Assembly: GCF_031877795.1 (NCBI RefSeq)
Contig: NC_133971.1
Location: forward strand, 60,768,463 to 60,832,462
Source of the DNA: Strix aluco
Taxonomy: Eukaryota > Chordata > Aves > Strigiformes > Strigidae
Direction of reading: 5' to 3'
Length of the DNA: 64,000 bases
Under the pieces are notes generated by a model. The model was not told where the DNA came from, searched no databases, and saw only the letters and a list, made by a program, of their open reading frames with translations. Shown here piece after piece: positions 48,451-60,313 of this stretch; the stretch's first letter is position 1, and each line of letters starts with the position of its first letter. The position numbers and the translations under genes were made by a program.

Positions 48451-50358
48451 GGAGAAATGCAGAGAGGCAGGGCTCTCCTTCCTGGAGAGGCGGCAAGGAG
48501 AGCTGGTTGGAAGTTTGGAGGGAGCTGCTGCTCCAGCAGGACAGCCGGGGGTGGTGATCTCTTTCTTCCCTCAAGTCCTCAGGGCCTCCCTTTAGTGTGA
48601 CCGAGCTGGGAAATCGCTGCAAGGTCAGCTTTGCCCGCGAGGTTGGGACAGAACAGAGCCTTGTGTGGCCCACTCCAAAAACGGATCTCATCGCACGACT
48701 GGGTAGAAGTACTGAGTGTTGGGCGCTGCAAATGCAAGAATGAAGCCATGACCTAGGGTAACACCCAGGTACAGCACACCTACGGTGTGGGCAGTTCCCC
48801 CTCTAGAATACCTGAAAATGTGACTATTACTAGACTTTTACCAAGGCAGGGCATAGAGGGGCATTCAGTGGGTCATTGGAGTCTTATTCTTTGCCATGCA
48901 GAGGGTGAGATGTGGTATTAAAGATACTGTTCTGCTCCAGGGTGTGCCTTGAGTAGATTTTCACCAACACAGCTGTGGGCTGAATTCAGCCCCTTCCCCG
49001 CCTGGTGCCTTATTTTGGCTATAGTGCAGGAGTCACAGAAGATGCAGAGGCTTTACAAAAGATCCTACCTGATTTGCGAAACACTCAGCTGGCAACCATG
49101 CACTTTTGTGCCACACAAAATCTTCAAAAGCACCTGTCCTATGCAGGGCAGAACTCACACAGCATGGTTTCATGTGAGGTTTTACTGAAGAGGCTTTTCT
49201 GATGGTCACTAGGAAGAGAAGAACTCATGTTGCAGTGGAAGCAGAACCAGGATCATTCTTTTGTCTCTAGCTGCCAGTGCCACAGACTTAGCACTATGGC
49301 AGGCAGTAGTTTTGGGACCCATCCCTCTTTGTCAGGGACTTTGTTTTAGAACTTTGTGAGTTAGATTAGGATAGGGGGAAAGCTGGCAGGTGCATGCATG
49401 TGGAGACAATATAATCACATACAACTTTTCATGGAATATCAGCCTAAATTACAGAGGGCACATCTCTGAAAGAGATGTTTTAAAATAGCATTTTATTAAA
49501 CAATTTTTTCGTATGTTTCTGCTCTCTGAGCTTTTAGAACGCACACATTTCCAAACTTTACTCCTCTGTGTTGAAAGATAAAGTCTTACCTTTCTCCCAT
49601 CCTCTTTCTTTTTTTTTTTTTTTTTTTCTTTTAAGACAAAGGTGGAGTTTGCACCAACTCCTGTTGTCAGGAGTTGGGATTTTCACACAGTAACATCCAG
49701 CTTGCAGCAAAACAGTAGGGCTCTGTGAAAGCTAAAAAAAGCATTGGGGAAGAGGAAGGGTTATTTGAGGAGAGTCAGACTGGCACAGATGTAGATTACA
49801 GGGGAAGGGAAACGTTAAATTTAAATGTTTTCAGGTGTGGAGAGAGTTCATCTGTGTGCTGTATGATTATTTTCTCTATGTATTGGGCTAGATACGCTGG
49901 TGAACATAAGTCCCAGAAGACTGTTGTGTAGTAAGTCCCAAGGCCAGATAGTTGTGTGCCTCCTCCAGAAGCATTTTCAGGGCTTGCCCAGGGAAGAAGT
50001 GTCTTTCATCACTCAATCTGTTTGTGAGTCAGCTGAAAAGCAGCACAGTTTGCCATCTGAAACTCAGGAAAACGGCTGCCCTTCCCAGACAGGACTGAGC
50101 CAGGCCCATCAGTGTCTCTACGCTGACTGCAAGGATGAGAGTATGTGTAACCTTGATTAGAGAGGATGCCCAAGTCCAAGATGACCAGAGAGAGAGTAGA
50201 TGCCTGGGGCTGTGCATGAGAGAGCTGTTTTGTGCCGGCTGCCTTTTGGGTAGCTGTTTCAAAATGTGGCTCTGGCGTCTACAGAAATCTATGGGTAGAC
50301 ATCAAGATAACCATTGAGCTTGAGGAGCAGTCTTTATTAATGCTGTACCTTTTTTCAG
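48294..50358 (+). other. FUT10: Probable FUT10 5' UTR intron
   Basis: This stretch is bounded by donor GTGAGT at 48294 and acceptor CCTTTTTTCAG ending at 50358. I see no gene inside it. It holds a long T tract at 49607-49632. The pairing of the two sites is inferred. Confidence 0.45.
49607..49632 (+). repeat. Poly-T tract
   Basis: About 24 T with one C interruption. It might be the tail of an old minus-strand retroposon, but no body is recognised. Confidence 0.7.
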
Positions 50359-50484
50359 CAGTGGTCACCATGAAGATGAATAAGGATGGAGTGGGAAAGA
50401 CCTGCAGCAAAGGCCGAAGACTTTAAACATGCTGGCCTTCCTAATGCCTAGCTGTAACTGCTCTGGAAGGCCTGGCAGTGCAGC
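50359..50484 (+). other. FUT10: Probable FUT10 5' UTR part of the first coding exon
   Basis: A strong acceptor, CCTTTTTTCAG, ends at 50358. If it is used, this is leader sequence. It contains an upstream ATG at 50370-50372 in another frame, with a short reading frame that ends before the main start. An in-frame TAA at 50455 separates it from the main ORF. Confidence 0.45.
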
Positions 50485-50565
50485 ATGATTAGGATGAGGA
50501 GGAAGAAACTGTGGGCATCTTGCTTCTGCTTTGCAGCTGCCTTTTTCCTTGTGGTGACGCTCCAG
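50485..50565 (+). CDS. FUT10: FUT10 coding exon 1 (membrane anchor)
   Basis: It encodes 27 residues, MIRMRRKKLWASCFC then FAAAFFLVVTLQ, a typical signal anchor with a basic cytosolic end. Donor GTACAG falls on a codon boundary. Human FUT10 has a comparable segment ending VTLQ. Confidence 0.93.
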
Positions 50566-53500
50566 GTACAGGGGCAAAGGGAAGGGGGATGCATGAGATC
50601 AGTCTCAAAGTATGACACAATTCTGGCAGATGAGAGAGAGCATTGAAGACGACACATTTTCCATGCAAGTCTGTGCTTTAAGAGTAGTGTTTAAAGAAAC
50701 TCTGTCAGCAGCATTGGCCAGGTGCTAATAGCTGACTCCAGAAGTGACATTACACAAAGAACACCTTTCTTGATTAGCTCCTCAGCTCCTGGAGAAATTT
50801 CTCAGGAGTGGTATGCCACACCATGCCATGTTGTATTGCCTCCATCCAGCACTGCCTCCGCTGTTCATGTGTTTGACCTCATTAGGCAGGGAGTCAAGGC
50901 TGGACCCATTTCATACTAATGTGGCAAACAGACCAGGGAAATCTGAGCACATCAATAAGTGGAAATCTGTCCATCAGTCCTGACTTAAAGGCCATTCTTA
51001 CCATTAGGAAGTCCAGTAGCTGGTCAGTAAAAAAATGCATGAGAGAAAAATCAATGTAGAGACATATTAATTTGTGGCTGGTGCAGGATACCCTAGATTT
51101 TTGTTAGAAGAGAACAACTTTTAGACAAATTGAATCATCCGTGGCTGGCAGTCATGGGACTGTAGGAGACTTCAGTCATGAGAGGGTCAGGATCTGCCCC
51201 AGAGATGTCTTGTGCTTGGGCTGTGCTCTGAACTGAGGCTCTGGTTCCTCAGGTAACTCCCAGTGGAGCCAGCAGAAGGACCTCTGAAGCTCTCCCAGGC
51301 CAGCTGCCTACTCCACATTGGAGCCATTTCTTGGGGGCAGACACTGATGCTCAATGGTCACTTTCAGTTCTGTTCCCCTGAACAAGACATCCAAAGGTGA
51401 TATGGCTGTCTTAGCATAGGAGCAATGCTAGCAAGTCTTTAGGGCCTTTGTTGGGAGGGTCTGTGACTTTGCTGCACCTCCACAGCTAAGCAGGTTTGGA
51501 GCTGGTTAGAGCTTCCCTGTGTCTAGCTGGGATTCTTACCTGGGAGTGTTCACTGGATGGTGACTCTTGGTGCCCTAATGCCGGGACTGCTGTAGCACAT
51601 GAGCTGTCAATATAGTTGGAATGTATCAACCCCCAGCTGTTCAGAGAGAGCTGCTAGAAGTTCTGTGCAAATATAGAGACTCCTTAAATTCCGCCAAGGC
51701 AAAATCTGTAAGCAAAGAAGGAGCGTGTTCCTGGAGAAACCTGGACCTGAGGTAGTTATAGACTTATCTCAATTATATTGCTGCAGTTATATCTTGTCAG
51801 GCTATTAGATATATGAATCTTTTCCCCAGCTAGTATCTTGTCCACTCACCAATGTGGGAGTGTTTTCTGTATTTTTCCGTACAGCTGCACTTTGCACAGC
51901 CTCCTGGGTGTGCTGTCCCAGTACCCCGTGTTGCACAGAGCCTATTTAGTCTCGCTACAATCAGTGTGTTTTGTTACACAGTGAGAGTGAATGACACAGC
52001 AAACAGCAAAATGGGTATGTGCATTAAAGCTATCAGGGAAGATAAATGTTTTTCAAACCACTTAATATAAACAACACTCTCCTGCTTCCCAATATCCTCC
52101 TTCATAGTCATCCGATAAGTGAAAGTGCTGTGGCCAAAGCTGTCTGGTGGGTTTGAGTTCCCCCATCGTTCTTGCAGCTGTTCCTGAGGTGGCATTATGC
52201 ATTGCCTGTGAAGGTGCATACACAAAAAGCCATTTGCATGGTATCAGGAATGTCTTTGCCCCACTAAAGCTAAGAGCAGGAGCTATGAATCCTGTGGCAA
52301 TACCTGCTGGCACCATGCCTGTCACTTTTCTCAACAGACTTCTCTGCCCCATGACACTTTTATGGCAGGTACTACCTGTAGAAAAAAGTTGTGGCTTCAT
52401 GACCACCAGAAATCCCACATATTTTCTGGGGACTTCTGTCTCATGGCTGATGGTGAGCAGTGTTAGAGACTTCTCCTATGGGTGGAGAATTTTTAAGGTT
52501 CCTCACAGTGTTTCAGATATGTAAATGATAGTTCATACTAGTAGGTCTTTCACTTCTCTGCATACAGATGGGATTTTTTCCTTCTACCTAGGCATGAAGT
52601 TGTAGTCACATTGTCTTTAAGACCTGTCAGCACCTGGTTTATTTAGTCAGTGGCTTAAAAATTAGTAGGGGTGAGTACAGATGGTTGCACAGAGACATGA
52701 AAACTTCATGGGTTTTTTACAGCTAATTTCCAGAAGAAACCTGGCTACAAAAGGGCTGATCTTGGTTTTGTGCTTTTTTTCCAGGGAGAAAGCAGAATTT
52801 GTGTTGTTAAATCATATGTGATGTGACCATATCTCAGTACAGAAATGTATTTCCTGCCTCCTTACAAAGTCAAATTAAAGCTTTTGCTGTTCTGACATAA
52901 ATCAGCTGGATGATAGCTGCAGTCAGTGAAATGCATCCGCTTTGCTTGACAGAAACTTCACATGCAGACTTAGTTAATGCTTGATGCTTAAACTTTTGAT
53001 TTGTCAAGCAGATGTCCTGGCTAATGACAGTGATGTGCTGTGATATGTATGTTTATTTCCCTGAAGGTTGTCACTGAACTGGGCAATTCAGAGAATAAGG
53101 TGGTAGTAATCTCCAGTTTACACAGTGGGCCATTGGAGAGACATGCTTTTCAGTTTAAGAAGCAGGAACTTCACAGTAGCTTGAAGACAGAGACTGATGT
53201 AAATCACTATCCCGTCCTGCTCTGGTGGTCTCCCCTGACTGGAGAGACAGGGAGATTGGGTCAGTGTGGAGAGGATGTTTGCTTCTTTACTATCAACAAG
53301 ACCTACCAACACAATCAAATGACAAGAGCATTTCTGTTCTATGGTAAGGATCTGTTTCTTTTTAAAGGAGTAACTTTCCTTCCTCCCCACTTATTTTCCT
53401 TTAGAGATTAAATAATCTAGGTGGCAATTACTGAGAGCAGGAGACTTGCACAGCTCATCGTGCTAAACTTTGTCTGGTGCTGAATCCCATAAGTAGAGAT

Positions 53501-56500
53501 CCAGAGATGCACATTGTCTGTAAAAGTACTCTGAAAACTGACCGGGCACATCTGTGGGATGACTGTTGCCTTGTCTCATGCTGCTCTCTAATCACATGTG
53601 CTCCGTGTTTACGGGAGAAGAGGTATTTTCCCATAGTTGCCAATTCATGGAAAGACGGTGTGAGATCAAGCCAGCTTTTTTCAGTCTTCTGGTGTGTCAC
53701 CCCTAGCAGAGGTTCTGCAACGTTTTTGTTGCACTTGTGCAAGTCTTTTGTCTTAAAATAATGCCCTCACTGGTAACTGTGCAGCTCCACTGCCTCATGT
53801 GCCAAGAGATTGCTAGCAGACTGTAAATGGAAAATAGTGAAAGAAACCTATTGATTCTGCACAGAGAGCAGCAGCTAGTGCAACTTTCTGAGCTGGTCTG
53901 GCTCTGCTGCCTCAGAAACTTCCCACTGTAAAGTGAGTCTGAAAACCACAAAAGATGCATCTTTTAAAAGTAAGCCTTATTTTTTTAATTTTGTTCTTTT
54001 TTCCTAGACAGTTGCTTTTCAGAGAAAAAGTGAATTTTAGATGGAAAAATAAAGCCAAATGCTTTTCTCTGACTGGCAAATTCAGTTCTGGAAACAAAGC
54101 AAAATAAAACAGAATCCTGAATCTCATTCACTCAGTCAGGATACAGGTGAACTGGAAATATAGGAGAGAATGGCCTTTAGCTTGGTTGTTAACATTGAAC
54201 CAAAAACTTCTCAACACTAACCTTTTCAGACCTCCAAGTACATCAGCTTTGTCACTTGACAATACAGTGGTCAAGCATGAAAGCAAAGGAATAGCAGCAA
54301 ATGAATGAGAAGCTGACCCAATTAAAGACAAGGAAAGCTGGGTTTGCATCACATGAAGGCTGTAAAGTCTGGTGATTTTGGTCTCTGCTAGTAATTCTGT
54401 TTGTCTATTTCAGCAGTAAAAGGTCTATTCATTTTTAGCAGGCTTGTAGAAGGTTAACAGAAGGTTAAATTACTTGTTTTTAAAGGACTATTTGTACTGA
54501 GCAAAAGACTCTCCCTGTAGTTTTTTCTTTTTCTGGTGATGCTAGCTATGAACTGTATAAAGACAAGTGTCAAAATATGCAAAAATGTTACTTTTTTTTA
54601 AACCACAGTAAATAATCTCACAATGCTAAAACCTGCAGAAACAAGGGTCATAGATGGTATCAAAGGTGATAAAAATGCTGCATCAGTACAGAAAAGCTTC
54701 TCTCTCTCTCTCACACCCCCCCCCACCCCCACCCACCCACCCACACCCACCCCCTTGATGCGCTGCGCTGCAGTCCTGCAAAAAGGCAGATTTCTGAATT
54801 CCACAACTTCCTTCTAAACAGACTGCTGAGTGAAAACTTGAACATCTGCATTTCCATGCTAAGGTTTGATTAGGACACCATTTTGCTTTCCAAAGAAACT
54901 GCATTAATTTCCCCCTAATACTTGGTCAGTGAACTAGTCAAGAGAAGAATGATCCAAAGATTAGGCAAAACAGTATGCAAAAATACGGGGTACAGATATT
55001 TGCCCGCCTAGGAACACCTTCTTTTCTGCAGCTTGTCCTGACTTACTGTCCTGGTCTGGGAAGCCCCTAGGTGTACGTGATGTCAAGTACCACCATCTCC
55101 TGTCTGGAGGTGAGATGTGGCATCCACTTGCTGATTTTGCCTCTGCTTTTGGTAGGGATTCCCAGCTCCACCTTTTCAGTGTCACATACTTCACAGAGTT
55201 TTCTGTGTAGCATGAGCTACCAATGCAACTGAATCAGCATGAACTGGATCTGGTGCCATGCTGTCAGAGCCTCATGGGGTTTTGTTCCTAAGGGAGGAGG
55301 ATGTCTAACTTTTCTGTGCTGGGGTGTTGAGTCCTTGGATTATGAATTCTGAATGAAAGATGTTTCCTAAGATGCAGAACATCTCCTGACAGCGTCTGTC
55401 TTTCTCTTCTGCACTTTGCCACATATCGAAGACTTCCTGATTAATAGCTTGGAAGTTGAAATTGCTCATAATTGTAGTCTTGTTGTGCTTTTTTTATCCC
55501 CTCATAAGCTCCTTTAGCTCCTTCCTCTCATGGGATAGAGAACATGCTGATGTTATCTTCCCTTTAATCCTTAAAAGCTATTTGTCTTCTTGCTGGATTG
55601 AGGTTAAGTGTTATATTAGCATCAGTCATTCTGATGTGCTCTGATCCATAGTGTATTTTTTCTGTAAGTTTCTCTTTGCCTAATTGTCTCCTTGTTTAGT
55701 AAGTTTTACGTGTTGCATTTTTGTCTCTCTCTCATCCCTTTCATTGTCTCAATCTTTTCTGCATTTTCCTTCTCTCTTCCCTGCAATACTATCTTAAAGA
55801 GGGAGCAGCCGTGCGAGAGACAGAGCTGAAGTGCTATGGTTTCAAACCACAGCGTTTCATTATTGTCTATATGCACTGCTGCTTCTCTTCTGGGCATCAC
55901 TTAGAACAAAGTGTTTTCAAAGCCAGATAGGCCTTATAAGCTTCCCTGTGAGAATATGATTCACTTTCAGTTTTCCTCATCTTCTTGTATCACTATAACA
56001 CATCAAAAACAGAGGCAGCAAATAGCATTTTGCATTTTTCAGTGAGTGGCACAGCCCTTCATCCTTTTAGTGTTGAGGGCTTGGGACTACCCTTCAGTGG
56101 AAAACAGAAGGTCAAATACCTAGTAGCCTTAAAAAAACTCACCCGATGCTCTTGAAGGATCTTGTGCTATAGGGAGTCTTTATGTTACTGGCAACTAACA
56201 TCTATCTTCACTGCAGTAGTGAAGTCTTATTTTGGTTTTATAAGGTCATCCTTGGAGTCATCTTGGCAGGCTAGTGCAGCTGCAAAGACCACTGGGCATT
56301 TTTTTTCCTACTTTATACATTAGTATTTATATCAAAATTCTGTGTTAGACTTTTGCTTGCTCCCTCTTTTTTCCTGTTAGTGGTTTAGGTCAAGTGTAGA
56401 ACAGAGTGAAAAATTACAAGTGTGACTGGGATGGTAGAATAACTTGTCCAAAGAGAAGGGATTTGTGGTGTTTTCTGAACCTGCTCTTCACTGTTTCAGT

Positions 56501-59500
56501 TTATGAACCTCCCTTGTTTGACAATACCAATGACAATACAATGACAAGTTTTGTATATTCAGTGCTTGTACTTAAGTAAAACAGATACAGTTACAAGACA
56601 GTGAGGAAGTGTCTTGATGAAGATTTGCATTTAATCTGCAGTAAGGCTAGTTGTATGAGTGTGTTACAGCAGTACTGAAGGGAGAGCAAGGGTCAGATTC
56701 ACAAGCTGGTATTTTGAATTCAGTTCTGCACAGATCAGCCTTTGAGAAAAGGCTTCTAGGTTTGTCCTAAAGCTTCCACCACATCTTCCCTAAGTTGTTC
56801 TGGAGGCTCACTGTCTTCACAGGAAGATGCAAGAAACTGCAGTGCTCTGCTTTTAGAGTTTACATATGGTTCTTCTACTATTGGCATTAGTTTGAGGAGC
56901 CATCTTCTGCCAGAAGCTACTTCTTTGTGTATCTGATAGGCAGCTCTCTTTGATAAACTAAATAGACTGGCTTCCAAAGCCTCTATACTACAATGTCTTT
57001 CCAAGACTTGAAGTCATTCTTGTAATTTTTCTCCTTAACCCTGTCCAACATTTTAGCATCCTTTTGTTGTTTTGCTACTAGAACCAAATTGAGCCCTGCA
57101 GTAACCATTTCCTTCACATCATAGATAGAGGGAGTACCATCTGTTCCCCTATTTACAGAAATGGGATTATTAAGCATTTTATTAGTCTAATTTCAGTGCA
57201 TTAAAATGTAAAATTCCTAGTGAGCCTTTGAAATGAGAGGCATTTAAACCAATATGACCTTAAAGGAAACCATTTCTAATATTAACTACTGATCCCCATT
57301 CTCTAGATTCTTCTGCTGCCAAATTCGGTTTTGTCTGTCCTAACACTCCTCTTTTTGCATGAATTGCTTTCTTTGCAATACTGCCTTGTAATGTCATAGA
57401 TGCAATGGCTGTAGGGCTGATATTTAATTAAAACTAGACTTCTGTGTCATTGCAGTTAGTGTTGCATGATAGATAGGGCCAGATTAAACACTGTTTGCTT
57501 TTGTCTAGGTACTGACTTCAGTATAGACAGCCTACCCCTCCCTCGTAAAGACTATCATGATTGGGCCCTTTTCCATGAAGAGTCGCCAAAAAACAACTAC
57601 AAACTCTTCCACGAACCAACCATCACCCTGTTCAACCACACTGCAACCTTTAGCCGCCATTCTCACCTACCATTGACCACTCAGTACCTTGAGGGTGTAG
57701 AAGTCCTGAAGTCATTGAGGTACATGATCCCACTGCAGGTGAAGAACAGCCTGAGGAAGAGGCTTGCACCACTTGTATATGTGCAGTCTGACTGCAACCC
57801 TCCTTCTGATCGGGACAGCTATGTGCGTGAGCTGATGTGCCACATTGAAGTAGACTCTTATGGGGAATGTCTGCATAACAGAGACCTTCCTCAGCATCTC
57901 AGAAATCCAACTGCCATGGATGATGGGAACTTCTATAAAATACTGGCACAGTACAAGTTCATTCTTGCTTTTGAAAATGCTATCTGTGAAGATTACATCA
58001 CTGAAAAACTCTGGCGACCGCTGAAGCTGGGAGTGGTACCGGTGTACTTTGGGTCTCCCAGCATTGTAGACTGGCTTCCTAGTAACAAAAGTGCAATCCT
58101 GGTATCCAGTTTTTCACATCCTCAGGAGCTGGCCCACTATATCAAAGCACTGGATACAAATGACCAAGAATATGAGTCCTACCTACAATGGAAACTGAAA
58201 GGGGACATTTCCAACCCAAGGCTACTTACAGCAATGAAGGAACGCAAGTGGGGAGTGCAAGACAGCACCCAGGATAATTACATTGACACCTTTGAGTGCA
58301 TGGTGTGTAACAGAGTGTGGGAAAACATCAGAAGGAAACATAAGGTACACGTGACTTTGTCCTTGTGTCTCAGAGAGGCTTTAAAATGGCAGTGGGCTTA
58401 GATTTGTCCTAGGAAGATTGGTTACCAGATTTCTGGCCAGCCTACAATCACTGGTACTGCAATGCCATTGGGTTGTGCATCGTCATGTCAAAAGGTGTTG
58501 GCAAAATATGTGGGTGCACGGCCAAAGCATGTGTTCCTCATACTGCTGCAGTGCTTGAGCTCATACACAGTTATCGTTGAGCTGGTGGTCATTTCAGCAG
58601 AAGGCTTAAATTGTTCAGGGAGGAGGTTTTTATCTGGCTACAGAAAGTAGCCTAACTTGGTGACTTCCTTTAGATGACCTGGAAATTTTGGAAACAGTTT
58701 GCCCAGAGAGGTTGTGAGATCTCTGTCCTTGGAGGTGTTCTAAGACTCAACTCAATACTGCCCTAGGCAATTAGATATGATTAGACCTTTTTGGAAGGGG
58801 GAACTGGACTAGATGATCACTCAAGATCCCTCCTGACTTAAATACTTTATGACTGTCTGGGTCTGTGTATGTGTGCGTACATTCAAACCTGTAATGACAA
58901 CATGCCATTGTCTGTAGCCACGTTTGATGACTAAACATTGAAACATCGATATTTAAGACAGGTTGTGTGTTTGTGAGAAGAACTGGACTTGTTCCTCCTG
59001 GTCTAATCCTCTTGAAATTATGCTGATGGAGACCAGCTAGAAATGACTGTCTTGTCAGGAAGCCCAGCACTGAGCATCCCAGCAGTCTTGCAAGGATGCC
59101 AGCCATGACATCAGAAGGCCATTTCAAAGGCACCATCAGTCTCCCGAGGCTACTAGCTGTGGTGGATTTGGATGGTGTAAACAGAGCATTACATAGAATT
59201 AGACTGAAGCTTAAAACTCTCACCACATATATTTCTGAATTGATAGATACTCATTTTAATTGCCACATTACTTTAAAGTTTCCAGATTTACATACTAAGA
59301 GTCGGTAGCCATTTTTTAAACTCTCCACAAGCTCACGTATCATCATGAATCAAAAAAACCCTTTTGTGTCCAGTAATGGAACTGGTCAATGGCTTTAGTA
59401 TCCTACAGCTCTCCTGTATCCATTAGCCCATGTTTTAGCTGGTCACAGTCTGAGCAGTACACTATGTGGTCAGCCAGTAGAAGGGAGATGAAGAACGCAT

Positions 59501-60313
59501 TTGATGTTACTAAGGTGAGCTGAAGTGATAGGGAAGGCAAACTGGTAAGCATTACATTTAACCAGGCTTTCCTGTTTGAATCTGGTGCAAATCTGGACAG
59601 ATGTCCTCTCTTTGAGTTAGGAATACAGCCATGGAATGGTATAGAATGTTGCATACAGATAATCCTTTCCCATGCTTTTGTGTCTCTCTAGTCAAGGTTA
59701 TGAAGACCAGTGTGCTCTCCTGGTCAGATTCATGACTTGTTTTTTGTCCTTAAAAAAATATCATTAAGTGTGTACATATTTAAGATGGAAACAGAATATA
59801 ATTATGAAAATAGAACTCTTTGCCTTAGAATTTCAGTTTGGGTGTGCTGGTGCTGCTCATACGCAGCCAGACCTGATCTGAGACTCAGGATTTTTTCAGC
59901 ATGACTGGTCTTGTCCTAGACATTTTGGGGACAACTTCTCCTCTGACATCCATAGGGACATGACTAGAGCCTGTCGTGAGAAAGAAAGCGTCACTGACTT
60001 GCTTTGATAGTTTACTAATGGCATAGCACCTTTCTTCTCTGTCTGCCGGCGTCCCTGAATAAGCCTTTTTATTTCTCTCCATTGCCAGGGATGGCTGCCC
60101 CAGAGTTGGAGGGCTCAGGTTAATCATCTGAGCTGCCCTAAACCGGAGGCATTCTGGTTCTCGTCTTCAAACCACAGCTGGACTTCTCTCCAAGAGATGT
60201 GGATGCCAAGCTTTGAGCAATCCAAGAAAGAAGCCTGGGTGCTAAGGAACCTGGTGGAAAGGAACAGGAATTTTACAGCTCAAGAATTTTGGATGCTTGT
60301 ATTCAAAGAATAA
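50485..60313 (+). CDS. FUT10: FUT10 (POFUT3), GT10 fucosyltransferase
   Basis: FUT10 is a type II membrane enzyme of the GT10 (alpha-1,3-fucosyltransferase) family that uses GDP-fucose. It has been reported to act in the endoplasmic reticulum as a protein O-fucosyltransferase on EMI domains, hence POFUT3. Coding exons 50485-50565, 53067-53343, 57509-58344 and 60089-60313 join in phase to give 472 residues (human 479). A short basic N-terminus (MIRMRRKK) precedes a membrane anchor at about residues 9-29 and a divergent stem. Then come WWSPLTGETGRLGQCG, DWALFHEESPKNNY and FSRHSHLPLTTQYL. The GT10 signature follows at about 273-303: FENAICEDYITEK then LGVVPVYFGSPSI. Sequons include NKT, NHT, NKS, NHS and NFT. 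The start is supported by an in-frame TAA at 50455-50457 and by alignment with human MVRIQRRK. All splice sites are GT-AG and there are no lesions. Confidence 0.97.
53067..53343 (+). CDS. FUT10: FUT10 coding exon 2 (stem and N-terminal catalytic part)
   Basis: It starts VVTELGNSENK after acceptor TTTATTTCCCTGAAG and ends MTRAFLFYG with donor GTAAGG. The first half is a poorly conserved stem; YPVLLWWSPLTGETGRLG onward is strongly conserved. There are 92 codons plus one base. Confidence 0.95.
54698..54754 (-). repeat. TC repeat and CCCA/C-rich tract, G4-forming on minus strand
   Basis: About seven TC units are followed by nine C and then repeats of CCCA. The minus strand carries many runs of three or more G separated by one or two bases, a strong G-quadruplex pattern. 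It lies on the template strand of FUT10. Confidence 0.85.
56756..57148 (-). pseudogene. Unidentified protein-coding relic, antisense in FUT10 intron
   Basis: Two minus-strand frames read as ordinary soluble protein and join across a one- or two-base lesion near 56990-57000. The first has GTDGTPSIYDVKEMVTAGL, VLVAKQQKDAKMLDRVKEK and FKSWKDIV. The second has SIEALEASLFSLSKRAAYQ, GRRWLLKLMPIVEEPYVN and EDSEPPEQLREDVVEALGQT, then a stop. An acceptor-like TTTCTGTAAATAG lies directly before the first frame, suggesting a terminal exon of a spliced gene rather than a processed copy; no poly-A run follows. I do not recognise the family. Composition, charge pattern and lack of low complexity make chance unlikely. 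It may be a decayed exon of an antisense nested gene, a duplicated exon or an old insertion. Confidence 0.55.
57509..58344 (+). CDS. FUT10: FUT10 coding exon 3 (main catalytic exon)
   Basis: A long 836-base exon from acceptor TTTTGTCTAG to donor GTACAC. It holds nearly all of the glycosyltransferase core, from TDFSIDSLPLPRK to ECMVCNRVWENI, including LAPLVYVQSDCNPPSDRDSY and the GT10 signature. It ends RRKHK on a codon boundary. If the donor is not used, the frame runs 19 codons on to a TAG at 58399-58401. Confidence 0.97.
58345..58401 (+). other. FUT10: Possible alternative FUT10 C-terminus (intron retention)
   Basis: If the donor after coding exon 3 is skipped, the frame continues VHVTLSLCLREALKWQWA to a TAG. 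The product would have about 416 residues and lack the conserved tail. No transcript evidence is available here. Confidence 0.3.
58402..60088 (+). other. FUT10: FUT10 last intron (remaining part)
   Basis: Non-coding apart from a CR1 fragment at 58687-58856. Open frames on either strand here resemble nothing known. Confidence 0.8.
58687..58856 (+). mobile_element. Old CR1 3'-end fragment (copy E)
   Basis: The plus strand reads GTTTGCCCAGAGAGGTTGTG, later GGACTAGATGATCACTCAAG and TCCCTCCTGACTTAAATAC, which is the diverged CR1 3' end. The tail TTTATGACTGT is decayed. It is inside the FUT10 last intron, in the same direction as the gene. Confidence 0.8.
60089..60313 (+). CDS. FUT10: FUT10 coding exon 4 with stop
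   Basis: It encodes the 74-residue tail: GWLPQSWRAQVNHLSCPKP, then SFEQSKKEAWVLRNLVE and NFTAQEFWMLVFKE before TAA. It matches the human tail (HLSCPEP, SFEQSKKEAQALR, SQEFWGLVFKD), so it is the canonical final exon. The acceptor is CATTGCCAG. The ORF is interrupted by no stop but is short, so it is easily missed. Confidence 0.96.
   Translation, partial: GWLPQSWRAQVNHLSCPKPEAFWFSSSNHSWTSLQEMWMPSFEQSKKEAWVLRNLVERNRNFTAQEFWMLVFKE

Larger units (their letters stand above)
53344..57508 (+). other. FUT10: FUT10 intron between coding exons 2 and 3
   Basis: A 4.2 kb intron. It contains a CT/C-rich tract at 54698-54754 and a minus-strand coding-like relic at 56756-57148. Elsewhere I see only short, unremarkable open frames. 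Confidence 0.85.

Noticed and set aside
47822-48600. Open frames of 90-134 codons in the FUT10 CpG island
   Set aside because: They are low-complexity, composition-driven products with no similarity to known proteins. The region fits a non-coding promoter and first exon better.
52062-52524. Open frames on both strands in the FUT10 intron (125 codons plus, 118 codons minus)
   Set aside because: Both strands are equally open and neither product resembles a family. There are no convincing splice sites, so I treat them as chance.
55721-55930. Possible cassette exon in the FUT10 intron (EGAAVRETELKCYGFKPQRF)
   Set aside because: It reads protein-like for about 45 codons after a weak acceptor, but it ends in a stop without a donor and nothing similar exists in known FUT10 proteins.
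58771-59226. 151-codon minus-strand open frame in the FUT10 last intron
   Set aside because: It runs partly through the decayed CR1 copy E, has no family resemblance and lacks splice context.
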